Shown here piece after piece: positions 7,705 through 16,638 of a stretch of 45,535 bases of DNA. The position numbers were made by a program, and so were the translations under genes. How positions within the stretch are numbered: position 1 is the first letter of the stretch; each line of letters starts with the position of its first letter. The stretch is from Phycisphaerae bacterium. Its GTDB lineage: Bacteria; Planctomycetota; Phycisphaerae; UBA1845. A model generated the notes under the pieces. It was not told the DNA's origin. It ran no database searches and worked only from the letters and a program-made list of their open reading frames with translations. Location: positions 1-45,535 of the forward strand of contig JABWBH010000039.1 in the NCBI GenBank assembly GCA_013360585.1, read 5' to 3'.

Positions 7705-10700
7705 TTACGCCGCGCCCGCCGCCTGCTCGAACTTGACGCTGACGCGGGTGGAAACGCCGGGTTCCTGCATTGTGATGCCGTACATCACGTCCGCGACAGA
7801 CATCGTCCGCTTCGAGTGCGTGATGACGATGAACTGCGACAGGCTTGTGAATTCCTGCACAATGCGGTTGAAGCGCTCGTTGTTCGCCTCGTCCAGCGCG
7901 GCGTCCACCTCGTCGAGGAACGCGCAAGGCGACGGGCGGCTCTTGAAGATGCTCATTACAAGGGCGATCGCGGTCATCGTCTTTTCGCCGCCGGACATCA
8001 GTGTGATGCTCTGAAGCTCCTTGCCCGGCGGCTGGGCGACGATCTCCACGCCGCTCTCCAGAATATCCTCGGCGTTCTCAAGCTGGATATCGGCCCGGCC
8101 TCCGCCGAACAATTTGCGGAACAGGGTGCGGAAGTTCTCGCGGACCTCAATGAACGTTTTCTCGAAGCGTTCGCGGGACTCGGCGTTGAGACGGTCGATC
8201 AGATCCTTGAGCTGGCGGATCGACTCCTCGAGGTCTTTCCGCTGGGTGGTCAGAAACGTCTGCCGCTGCTCGAGCTCCGCCAGTTCGGTGATCGCGTCGA
8301 GGTTCACGTTCCCGAGGCGCTCGATCTTGCGCCGCAGTTCGTCGATTTCGGACTCGACCGCCGTCCAGTCCTTCTCGGCATATTCGTACGACGCGTAGCG
8401 CTCCGCCAGGTCAATGCGCAGCTCCTCGCGTGTCCGCACGATCAATTCATCGCGGCGGACCTGCGTCTGCGCGAGCATCATCTGCGTCTCGTGCAACGAG
8501 CGCTCCGCCGACTCCTGCTCTGCGCGCAGCGTCCGCACGGCGTCGGTCGTCACCTCCAGGTCGCCGCGCAGCGTCTCCCGCTGCTGGCGTAGCGACAGCG
8601 ACTCCGCCTGAAGCCGCGCCGTCTCGACTCGCAGCGCTTCGACCGCCTCTTTCGCCGCCTGACGCGCCGTCTCGGCGTCGGCGATCCGAGCCTCCGCCTG
8701 ATCGATCTCCGCGCGGCAACCCGTCGCCGAGGTCTCCAGCTCATGCACCACCCGACGCAAGGCGTTGATCGCGTCCGCCGTCTGCTTGCGCCGCTCGCCA
8801 AGCTGCCCGAGCTCGACCCGCGCCTGCGTCAACCCCTCCTGAAGCCTTGTCCGCTCCTCGACGATCGCGTCGATCTTCGCCTGATGCGCCTCAACGCGCC
8901 GCTCGCGCTCGGCGTTTTCGCCGCTCATCGAACGCAGCGCTTCGTCCCGCTCCGCCGTCTGCCGCGCCGCCTCGTCCATCTGATGCTGAAGCTGGACGAC
9001 CTCGCCTTCCAGCAGCGGTTGCTCATGCGTAAGGCGCCGCACAGCCTCCTCGATGTTCTGCAGCGCGGCCCGCGCCTCGACCCGCGCTGTGTTCGCGTCA
9101 TAAAGGCTTGATCGCAGTTGCTGCTGCACGTCCGCGACGTGGCGGGACTCCGCCTGCGTGCGGTTGAGCTGGTCCTCAATCTGCGCGACCCGGTCTGCGA
9201 ACTCCGCGAGGCGCTGCTCGATCTCGCGCATTTCGCTCTTGCGCGAAATCAGACCGCCGCCGTTGAGCGCATGCCGGATGCGCACGCGGCCGTCCGGCTC
9301 GACGACTTCGCCCGCGCGCGTCACGAAGCGATGCCCCCCGACGTCCTCCGCCGCCAGCGTGAAGGCGTCGTCCAGCGTCTCGACCACGATCGTCTTCGCC
9401 AGCAGGTGCCGCGCCAGGTGCGTCATCTCGTCCGCGTAGCGCACCCAGTCCAGCGCGCACGCGACGTAGCCCGGCTGCGCCGCAAACGTCCCCGCGTTGA
9501 TCACCGGCGGCAGCCGGTCCAGCCCCACCGCCGAGACGCCTCCCGAAAGCGCCGCGACAAACTCCGGATCGGAAAGAAACCGCCGGCTGTCCGCGATCAC
9601 CAGGCATTGCACCCAGTCCGCCAGCGCCGCCTCGATCACCGGCGCGTGCTCGACGTCGGTCTCAAAGACGTCCGCCACCAGCCCGCGGATCTCGGACAGC
9701 GGTCCCGGATCGGCTTCGTCGCGCTTGCGCTCCAGGAGCGACCGGACGCCCTGACCGACGCCCTCCATCCGGCGCTCCATCTCCCGCAGCACCTCCAACC
9801 GGGAGATCTGCGACGTCCGCTCATCGCGCACCCGCGCCAGATGCTCGGTCAGCTCCGACAGCAACCCGCCGATCCGCTCGGCCTCCGCCCGCTTCGCCTC
9901 GAGCCGCTCCTGCTCCGCGGCGATCAAACACTCGATCTCGTCGATTCGCGCCCGGACTTCCCCCTGCCGCCCGACGCGCTCCGCCAGCTCCGTCAAGATC
10001 GTCGCGTGACGCGCCTCGAGCTTCTCCTTCTGACCCGACAGCGACTCCCGGTGGCGGTTGAGGCTGAGAATCTCGTTATGAACCTGCGCCGTGCGGCGCA
10101 TCAGCTCGACGATCCCGGCTTTCTCGTCCTCCAGCGCCGCCTGCGCCTCCGCCAGGCGACGGGCGAGCGCCTGATCCTCCGCCAGCAGTCCGTCCACGCG
10201 GGCATGAAGCGCATGCGTCTCCTCCTGAAGACGGGCGCCTTCCGCGTGCTTTTCCTCCAGTTCGCCCCGCGCCGCCGCCAACCGCGCCTCGTCCGCCGCA
10301 AGACGATCGCTCAGCCGCCCCCGCAGCCCGCGCTGCTCCTCGATGCGCTGCGCCGCGGCGGTCTCCCGCTCCTCCTGCGCCGTCATCCCCGACTGCGCCC
10401 GAACCAGTTCGTTCTCCGTCGCGGACACCTGCGCCGACAACGCGTCAAGCTGCGCGGTCAGCGACGTCTCCTCGGTCTCCCGCTGAGCAATCTGCGTGCG
10501 CAGACCGGTGACGCGGTCCGTCAGAGCGTCCACCTCGGCGCTCTGTCGCGACACCTGCTCCGTCAGGCGGTGATAATCCGCCAGCGACCGCTCGGAGCGC
10601 AACTCGCGAAGCCGCTGGTCGTACTCCTGAAAGTTCCGCGCCTTGCCCGCCGCCAGCTTCACGCTCCGCAGACGCTTCTCCAGTTCGTCCATCACGTCCG

Positions 10701-11274
10701 CGACGCGGAGCAGGTTCTGCTCGGTCCGCTCAAGACGGCGCTGCGCCTCCTTGCGGCGCGCTTTGTACCGGCTGATCCCCGCCGCCTCCTCGAAGATCAC
10801 CCGCCGCTCACCCGGACTGCTGCGCAGCAGCGCGTCCACCTTCCCCTGCTCGATGACCGAGTACGCCTCGGTTCCGATACCGGTGTCGAGGAAAATCTCC
10901 CGGATGTCCTTCAGTCGCGACGGCTGGTTGTTGATCAGGTACTCGCTCTCGCCGGATCGGTAGAGCTTGCGCGTCACCGAAATCTCCGCGGCATCCAGCG
11001 GCAGCTTCCGGTCCGCGTTGTCGAAAATCAGATCGACCCGCGCCATCCCGCTGCTCTTGCGCGTCGACGACCCGTTGAAAATCATATCCAGCATCTGCCG
11101 CCCGCGCAGGGATTTTGCGGACTGCTCGCCGAGCACCCACTTGAACGCGTCGAGAATATTGCTCTTGCCGCAACCGTTGGGGCCGACGACGCAGGTCACT
11201 CCCGGACCGAAATCGAAATCCACCGCGTCCGCGAAGCTCTTGAAACCGGAAAGGGTGATGCGTTTGAGGAACAT
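7705..11274 (-). CDS. smc: Chromosome segregation ATPase SMC (condensin core)
   Basis: 1189 residues from the ATG at 11274 (MFLKRITLSGFKSF); nine further residues upstream are possible. The Walker A GPNGCGKS is at about residues 31-38. Two long coiled coils rich in Arg, Glu and Leu flank a hinge around residues 510-680 (ADVFETDVEHAP, GGVSAVGLDRLPP). The C-terminal head holds the ABC signature LMSGGEKTM, the Walker B region AFLDEVDAALDEAN and a D-loop/switch ending in ITHSKRTM. The length is normal for bacterial SMC. SMC dimers with ScpA/ScpB organise and segregate the chromosome by loop extrusion; scpA and scpB are not in the window. The opposite strand carries very long open frames that are only codon-bias shadows. 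Confidence 0.98.
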   Translation of the reverse strand: MFLKRITLSGFKSFADAVDFDFGPGVTCVVGPNGCGKSNILDAFKWVLGEQSAKSLRGRQMLDMIFNGSSTRKSSGMARVDLIFDNADRKLPLDAAEISVTRKLYRSGESEYLINNQPSRLKDIREIFLDTGIGTEAYSVIEQGKVDALLRSSPGERRVIFEEAAGISRYKARRKEAQRRLERTEQNLLRVADVMDELEKRLRSVKLAAGKARNFQEYDQRLRELRSERSLADYHRLTEQVSRQSAEVDALTDRVTGLRTQIAQRETEETSLTAQLDALSAQVSATENELVRAQSGMTAQEERETAAAQRIEEQRGLRGRLSDRLAADEARLAAARGELEEKHAEGARLQEETHALHARVDGLLAEDQALARRLAEAQAALEDEKAGIVELMRRTAQVHNEILSLNRHRESLSGQKEKLEARHATILTELAERVGRQGEVRARIDEIECLIAAEQERLEAKRAEAERIGGLLSELTEHLARVRDERTSQISRLEVLREMERRMEGVGQGVRSLLERKRDEADPGPLSEIRGLVADVFETDVEHAPVIEAALADWVQCLVIADSRRFLSDPEFVAALSGGVSAVGLDRLPPVINAGTFAAQPGYVACALDWVRYADEMTHLARHLLAKTIVVETLDDAFTLAAEDVGGHRFVTRAGEVVEPDGRVRIRHALNGGGLISRKSEMREIEQRLAEFADRVAQIEDQLNRTQAESRHVADVQQQLRSSLYDANTARVEARAALQNIEEAVRRLTHEQPLLEGEVVQLQHQMDEAARQTAERDEALRSMSGENAERERRVEAHQAKIDAIVEERTRLQEGLTQARVELGQLGERRKQTADAINALRRVVHELETSATGCRAEIDQAEARIADAETARQAAKEAVEALRVETARLQAESLSLRQQRETLRGDLEVTTDAVRTLRAEQESAERSLHETQMMLAQTQVRRDELIVRTREELRIDLAERYASYEYAEKDWTAVESEIDELRRKIERLGNVNLDAITELAELEQRQTFLTTQRKDLEESIRQLKDLIDRLNAESRERFEKTFIEVRENFRTLFRKLFGGGRADIQLENAEDILESGVEIVAQPPGKELQSITLMSGGEKTMTAIALVMSIFKSRPSPCAFLDEVDAALDEANNERFNRIVQEFTSLSQFIVITHSKRTMSVADVMYGITMQEPGVSTRVSVKFEQAAGAA

Positions 11275-11385
11275 GGCGTCAGGTCGCCTCCCTGGACCCA
11301 TCGAACATCAAGGACATCCTTGCCCGACCCAAGTTTATCACCCGCGCCGCGGGACGCCAACCGGAAATCTCAAAAAAAATACTGC

Positions 11386-13680
11386 TCACGATCCGCCGCC
11401 CGACGACTCATTCAACCGCGCCAGTCGATCCGTCAGCGCCTTCGCCGTCGCCGTGTCCCCGCGCCGCCGGGCCGCCCGGATCCCGCGCGCCAGCGCCGCC
11501 TCCGCGTCCGCACGCCGACCCGACGCCGCATACGCCGCCGCCAGCGTGCCGAGCACGCCGGGATCATCCCCCGTCATCCGCAGCGCCGCTTCCGCGAGGT
11601 CTACCGCCGTCGCCGCATCGCGCACGTCCCGGTCCGGACACGTCGCCAGCAACCACGCCACCCGGTTCAGGATCCCGGCGTCCGGCGGCGCCAGCGACAC
11701 CCCCCGACGGTAGAACCGCACCGCTTCCGCGTAGCGACCATCCGCCGCGAGCACATCGCCGAGGCGAATTGCAGACCCGCCGGACCGATCCCCGAACTCC
11801 ACCGCTTTGCGAAGCCACCGCTCCGCGTCGTCCGACCGACCCTGATGCAGGCAAAGCGCCCCCAGCGCCGCATACCCCGGCACATACGTGGGATCCTCGA
11901 TCACACTCCTTTGATAGTAACCCTCGGCCTCGCGCAGACGGCCCCTCGCACTCGCAAGGTCGCCCGATAACCGCAGCGCCTCAGGCGATTCCGCGGCGTC
12001 CCCGGCGATCCTGCTGAGAAACCCCTCCGCCGCCTCCACATCTCCCCGGGATAATCCGAGCCTGCCGAGTTCCAGGAGGGCGTCGACCGAGGTCGGATCG
12101 TAGCGCAACGCGCCCTGAAAAGCCTCTTCCGCCCCGCTGACGTCTCCCGCCAGGAACCGCTCCGCCCCGACATACCGCCACGTCTCCGATCGGAAGTCGA
12201 TGTCATCCGTCGGATGACGGATCGGAAGACATGTCACCGCCAGCGACGCCGCACCCGCAACGATGGCGCCGCGAATTCGCGTCCCCTTCCGCCTCGACCG
12301 CTTATTCCCGACGCCTCGACCCTCGCGCGGCGCAGGCGCTCCGTTCCGCCAGGCCGTCAGCATCCGCACCGCGCCTGCCGCCCCCAGCATCAGCACAAAG
12401 GGCACGACGGGCAGGCGGTAGCGAGCCGACACAAAGAACACCGCCACCGACGCCAGATACAGCCCGACGACCGCGATCGGCAGCCACCGGACCAGATCCA
12501 CCGTCCGCCTCATCCGCAGACGCACGCCCACAACGGCAGCGCCGATCGCAGCAGCGGCAGCAGCAACCGCCCAGGGAAATCCGACCGGTCCGACGCGCCA
12601 CACCAACCCCGTCAACACCCACGATGTATCCCGTGCCGCATACACATCCGAGTTCCGCGGGATCTCCCGCGAGTTCACAACCTCCACCCCCTTGCGAGCC
12701 AGCCCCGCTGCGAATGCCCCCGGATGCTCCGCCGCCCAGGCCCACGCCTTCCGGGCGAACCAGGCGCTTTGCGCCCCGTGCTTCGACATGCCCTCGAGCA
12801 GCGGCGCACGTACCAGCCGGTCCCACTCCGGTCCCGGCCTCGCCGCCAGCGTCTGTTGAACGTCCGCGTTGTTCCCGATGAAGAAATTGATCCCCCCGTT
12901 GCACGCGACAACGACATACTCCCCGGACGCCCGCCAGTTCCGAACCGTCACCGGAAGAACGACCGCCGCAAGACCAGCGAGCGTCGCCCCGGCCCACGCT
13001 GTCGCTCGCAGTGGCGCAGCGGATCCGGTCAGGCTCGCGGGGTTCCCGAGAAACGACGCCCGTCGCCGCGCGTCGTCACGTCCTTCCCGCCTTGACCGTC
13101 CCGCTACTGCCGCCGCGAACATCCCGATAAAGGCCAGCACTCCCGCGTTCGGCACGTTCAGTACCGCCAGCCCGACCGAGATCCCGAACGCCCCCCACCG
13201 CCACCCACGCCGCCCACGCAACGCCGACACCAACAAATGCACGCTCAGCAGAATCAGCAGAACCGCCAGTGACGCCGGTAACAACTCCTGGCTGGCGAAG
13301 ATGAAGGGTCCGTAAAGCGCCAGTCCGCAGCCCGACAACCACCCGACCGTCCTGCCGAACATCCGCCGCCCAAGACGAGCAGCCAGTACGCAACTGACCA
13401 CGAAGATGACCGCCAGCATCGCTCGCGCAGCGCCCACGCTCGGCCCCGTCAGGCGGAACACCTGACCCAGCAGATACGGAAACAACGGCGGCTGCCAGAA
13501 CGCCCCCTCCGACATCCGCTCGCCGCCGGCGACGGCGCACGCCTGATCGAAATACGTCCGCTCGTCGATGATCGGCGTGCCGAACGTCGGGGAGTCCCGC
13601 AGGTCGAGAACGTAGACCGCCTGCACCGCAGCGGCGAAGGCCCCCACGACCACCGACATGCGCCCCGCCCCGCGCTTCAC
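11386..13680 (-). CDS. GT39-like polytopic membrane glycosyltransferase fused to TPR repeats
   Basis: 764 residues. The N-terminal 480 form about ten hydrophobic segments. After the first comes the ERTYFDQACAV/FWQPPLFPYLLG region, which fits the first periplasmic loop of ArnT/PMT-type (GT39) enzymes that take sugars from polyprenyl-phosphate carriers; the usual acidic pair appears as DE in PIIDERTYF. A short Arg-rich loop and another hydrophobic helix lead to about six TPR units from roughly residue 520 to 750 (AERFLAGDVSGAEEAFQGAL, AEGYYQRSVIEDPTYVPGYA, AVRFYRRGVSLAP). TPR tails on such proteins probably bind a partner or substrate protein. The gene lies about 110 bp beyond the start of smc (minus strand, so downstream of it lies smc). 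Confidence 0.75.
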   Translation of the reverse strand: MKRGAGRMSVVVGAFAAAVQAVYVLDLRDSPTFGTPIIDERTYFDQACAVAGGERMSEGAFWQPPLFPYLLGQVFRLTGPSVGAARAMLAVIFVVSCVLAARLGRRMFGRTVGWLSGCGLALYGPFIFASQELLPASLAVLLILLSVHLLVSALRGRRGWRWGAFGISVGLAVLNVPNAGVLAFIGMFAAAVAGRSRREGRDDARRRASFLGNPASLTGSAAPLRATAWAGATLAGLAAVVLPVTVRNWRASGEYVVVACNGGINFFIGNNADVQQTLAARPGPEWDRLVRAPLLEGMSKHGAQSAWFARKAWAWAAEHPGAFAAGLARKGVEVVNSREIPRNSDVYAARDTSWVLTGLVWRVGPVGFPWAVAAAAAAIGAAVVGVRLRMRRTVDLVRWLPIAVVGLYLASVAVFFVSARYRLPVVPFVLMLGAAGAVRMLTAWRNGAPAPREGRGVGNKRSRRKGTRIRGAIVAGAASLAVTCLPIRHPTDDIDFRSETWRYVGAERFLAGDVSGAEEAFQGALRYDPTSVDALLELGRLGLSRGDVEAAEGFLSRIAGDAAESPEALRLSGDLASARGRLREAEGYYQRSVIEDPTYVPGYAALGALCLHQGRSDDAERWLRKAVEFGDRSGGSAIRLGDVLAADGRYAEAVRFYRRGVSLAPPDAGILNRVAWLLATCPDRDVRDAATAVDLAEAALRMTGDDPGVLGTLAAAYAASGRRADAEAALARGIRAARRRGDTATAKALTDRLARLNESSGGGS

Positions 13681-13987
13681 GCCTTCACGCCCTTCTCACG
13701 CCCGCGCCCTCTTGCGTCGCGCTCCCGCGCGCTCTCGCGTCGCACGCCCGCCGGAACAGTTTCATCCTGGGCGGGAACAAGAAAAGGCCGGGGCCGATCC
13801 GAAGATCGACACACCGGCCCGCATTGCGACGCCGCCTCCTGCCGAGCCGCGCCCGCCTGTCCTTGACGTTGCGAACCAAGGTCAAGGGTAAGGAGGCGCT
13901 CTCGCTTCAATCGGCCACGTGTAGCTTGTACCAGAGTCCCAACCGCCACGCCGCCCCGAACGCGATTCGCCGGCGCCGCGCCCGTTG
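13681..13987. other. Intergenic region containing a terminator
   Basis: About 307 bp between the propeller gene and the membrane glycosyltransferase, both on the minus strand. Apart from the hairpin at 13777-13819, no further feature was recognised. It should hold the promoter of the glycosyltransferase gene. Confidence 0.5.
13777..13819 (-). terminator. Rho-independent terminator of the propeller gene
   Basis: On the minus strand GGCCGG (13814-13819) pairs with CCGGCC (13786-13791). Inside it GATC pairs with GATC around a TTCG tetraloop, and TTTTCTTGTT follows. It lies about 170 bp past the stop codon at 13988. Confidence 0.7.
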
Positions 13988-15832
13988 CTACGGACAGGTG
14001 TACCCCTCGCTGTCCGTCGCCCCGCAGCCCCAGCGCGCTGTCGCCGTCCCCGCGTCCCCCGCGGTCCGGCTGAACTTGCCCTTGCCCTTACCGGTCGCGT
14101 CAATCACCCCGCTGCTCGTCTCGCCCGTATTGAGGCTCACCGTAAACGTGTCCCCCGGCGCGCCGCTGACCAGCTTGACCACCAGGCTGCGACGGTCCCC
14201 GCTCTTGGCGCGGCAGCCGGCCTTCTTGATGCTTTCGTTCCCGGTGCAGGCCGGACCGTCCACCAGCTTCGCGATCTTGTTCACCCCGCTCTCGGTGAAC
14301 CAGATGACGTTGTCCGCGCCGACCGTCAGACCGTCCTTCAGCGCCGGATTCGGCGTCGGAATCTGATGCGACGTGAACGTCGCGGTCTCCACGTCGAAGA
14401 TCATGATGTATCCGCGGTTCCGCGTCCCGAAAACAATGTCGCCGTTAGGACGCAGCCACATCGGTCCGCCCGACTCGTTGTTCACCGGAAACTGATACTC
14501 CGTGACGGTTCCGGAGATCACGTCATACACGCCCATGCCGGGCTCGTTCCAGCGGGAGTAGTAAACCTTGTTGTTCGAGTAAACGCAGAAAGCCGGCCCG
14601 CCGCCGAGCGTGTTGATGTCGGTGACGGTGTTGCCGCCGAGGGCGATCCGCCCGAGTTTATTGGCGTTGTACTCGGTGAAATAAATCTGCCCGCGGTCCG
14701 TGTCCTCATGCCCTTGCACCACCCAGCAGTTCGGCGTCGGCATGTTCACCGTGCGGATCCACTGCCGCGTCACCGGGTTGAATTCGCTGATCTTGTTGTT
14801 CGCGTGATCCGTGACCCAGACCGAACCGTCGCTTGTCTCAACCGGGATCGCCATCGCTGAAGGCGTATACGGCGACGCCACGTTGTGCATCGTCCCGCTG
14901 ATCGAGTCGTACCACCCCAGCCCCCCACTGAAATACATCCCCGACCAGACCCTGCCCTGCGTGCCCACGATCATGCCGTCCGGACCGCTTCCGGGCGACG
15001 TATTGTGCTGCGTGAACACCGTCGTCACAGGGTTGAACGACGTCAGGCTGTTGTTGTTCGGCTGGCTGAACCAGACGATCCCGTTCTCATCCACCGAAAT
15101 CTGATCCGGAAACGTCCCCTGAGGAACAACGTACTCCGTGATCTGCGCGCCTTGCGGCTCCTCTCCGGAGGCGGGATCGAGATACACGCGCGTCTCCAGA
15201 ACCCCGGACGCGCCGTTAAGCGTCGCAATCGTCCGGTCCTCCCGTTTCACCCGGGTCTCCGTGACCGGAATGATCCGCACTTCCCCGTCGCCCGCCCGCG
15301 CCGCGTAGTATCGCCGAAGATCGTTCGGCGGGTCCGCAGGGTTGGGGTCTTCGATGCCGACGATCCGTCCGTCCACGTGATTCTGAATCCCAAGAAACGC
15401 CCCCGCACGGAAATGCACCAGAATCCGCGCGTCGTGCAGCACAATCCCGCGCCGCACCAGCTCGAAGCTGAGCACGTCGTTCTCACGCCACGTGTACGTC
15501 TCGATGTACCTCGGCTCGAACCCCTCGAAACCAAGCGGCGCCGCACACGTCGCCAGCCACGCCCGCACCGCCTCGCCGTTCTTTACCGGCAAGCCCGTGG
15601 CGTCCTCCGCAGCCGGCCACAAAAGATACGGAAGGCTCGAGAAGCTTGAGATGGACTCAAACGACACGTTGTTCAGTACAACCGGCGCGACCGGTCGATG
15701 CCGATCGCCCATCACAATCCCGCGCAGATGCCGGGGAACCTCACGCCCCCACGCCGACCCCGCACCCAATGCGCCCGCGATCGCCAACACCAACCCCACG
15801 CCCGAAATCCCCGCCCCACTTCGCTTCATCAT
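13988..15832 (-). CDS. Secreted virginiamycin B lyase-like beta-propeller protein
   Basis: About 614 residues from an ATG at 15832, supported by GAAGGA just upstream; longer readings run into repeat DNA. It has a signal peptide (VGLVLAIAGALGAGSAWG). An N-terminal domain of about 200 residues resembles a fungalysin/thermolysin propeptide-like region (YTWRENDVLSFELVRRGI, LGIQNHVDGRIVG). A Vgb-type propeller of repeated blades follows, e.g. QISVDENGIVWFSQPNNNSL, SDGSVWVTDHANNKISEFNP and LTVGADNVIWFTESGVNKIA. The last 90 residues form a separate module starting CTGNESIKKAGCRAK and ending ARWGCGATDSEGYTCP, which I take for an Ig-like C-terminal domain used in planctomycete secreted proteins. The Vgb catalytic residues were not checked, so lyase activity is not claimed. 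Confidence 0.75.
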   Translation of the reverse strand: MMKRSGAGISGVGLVLAIAGALGAGSAWGREVPRHLRGIVMGDRHRPVAPVVLNNVSFESISSFSSLPYLLWPAAEDATGLPVKNGEAVRAWLATCAAPLGFEGFEPRYIETYTWRENDVLSFELVRRGIVLHDARILVHFRAGAFLGIQNHVDGRIVGIEDPNPADPPNDLRRYYAARAGDGEVRIIPVTETRVKREDRTIATLNGASGVLETRVYLDPASGEEPQGAQITEYVVPQGTFPDQISVDENGIVWFSQPNNNSLTSFNPVTTVFTQHNTSPGSGPDGMIVGTQGRVWSGMYFSGGLGWYDSISGTMHNVASPYTPSAMAIPVETSDGSVWVTDHANNKISEFNPVTRQWIRTVNMPTPNCWVVQGHEDTDRGQIYFTEYNANKLGRIALGGNTVTDINTLGGGPAFCVYSNNKVYYSRWNEPGMGVYDVISGTVTEYQFPVNNESGGPMWLRPNGDIVFGTRNRGYIMIFDVETATFTSHQIPTPNPALKDGLTVGADNVIWFTESGVNKIAKLVDGPACTGNESIKKAGCRAKSGDRRSLVVKLVSGAPGDTFTVSLNTGETSSGVIDATGKGKGKFSRTAGDAGTATARWGCGATDSEGYTCP

Positions 15833-16124
15833 CAGTCCTTCTCCCTTGAACCCACCCCGATCCCCGCGGCACCCTCCTACGACCCCGAATCCGCATTCTA
15901 CCCCTCCGGCCAACCGCACGCGAGCAAATTCCACGACGAAGGTCTCGGTAAATGCCCACGGCAACCGCATTCTGACCTCAAATCCAAGTAACCCGGCCTG
16001 GCAGGGTGGCAGGGCGACATAGCCTGACAGCGGGGTGGCATCGCCTGGTGTACTCGCCTGGCCATGCTGGAGGACAGCAGACCTCAGAATGCAGCCCTCG
16101 GCGCAGGAGATGACGAAGACGGCC

Positions 16125-16246
16125 GGGTGGCATGCTCTCGCGACAGGGTGGCATGCTCTCGCGGTACTCCGCGTGAGCATGCGAGTTCATTCCCACCAGC
16201 GGGGTGGCATGCTCTCGCGGTACTCCGCGTGAGCATGCAAGTTCAT
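16125..16246. repeat. Palindromic REP-like repeats, two full copies and one partial
   Basis: Full units begin at 16146 and 16202, 56 bp apart; a partial one begins at 16125. Each full unit has GGGTG, then a 14-bp inverted repeat (GCATGCTCTCGCGG and CCGCGTGAGCATGC, one mismatch) around TACT, then GAGTTCAT or AAGTTCAT. Stems are at 16151-16182 and 16207-16238. More degenerate copies appear back to about 16000. They look like REP elements rather than CRISPR, as the units are self-complementary and the spacers too short and non-unique. Confidence 0.8.
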
Positions 16247-16429
16247 CACGCCGGCTCATGACCCGCTCTTGCGCGCCGGTTCATGACCCGCCTGGGGGGC
16301 ATGAAGCGCTCGCTTCCTGACGGGCGCGGCTCTGTTTTGAAACCGCGCCCTCGCTTTCGCTTTTCAGCGTTCGACTTGCGGCGTCCGTCCGTCTCTTACG
16401 CGTCGGAGGTTCGCCGGGTCGAGGATTCG

Positions 16430-16447
16430 CGCGGGCTGAAGCCCGCG
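16430..16447. repeat. Dispersed palindrome with GGGCTGAAGCCC core
   Basis: CGCGGGCTGAAGCCCGCG is a near-perfect palindrome. A sister element with the same core lies at 39691-39708. Such elements are common in planctomycete intergenic DNA. Confidence 0.5.
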
Positions 16448-16638
16448 GCTCGGTGGGGGCGGGTTCGGGGATCGCACTTTGGTATAATCGCCGTCATGCT
16501 GGCTGCGGGGGTGAGTGAGACGGACGCGGGGGTGAGTAATCCTGAACAAGAGGAGTAGGTAGCGGCGGACCGGAGGTTCGCGGTCCGGGCGAGGGTGAGC
16601 AGCGGCGGGCGGGGGTAAACGTGGATCTCCGCCGTCCG

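Larger units (their letters stand above)
15833..16638. other. Repeat-rich intergenic region
   Basis: About 800 bp between the propeller gene and the cusA-like gene. It holds degenerate then clear copies of a GGGTGGCATGCTCTCGCGG repeat (about 16000-16246), a hairpin with an 8-bp stem at 16322-16350 (GGGCGCGG/CCGCGCCC), and a palindrome at 16430-16447. TATAAT at 16491-16496 resembles a -10 box on the plus strand, but only a 20-codon frame follows it. No gene is supported. Confidence 0.7.

Noticed and set aside
9118-11970. 950-residue open frame on the plus strand, antisense to smc
   Set aside because: It is a shadow of the SMC frame in GC-rich DNA: composition is Arg/Leu/Pro/His rich, no motifs are seen, and it runs across two real genes.
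16125-16246. Possible CRISPR array
   Set aside because: Only two full units; the units are themselves palindromes that continue into what would be spacers, and no cas genes are present.
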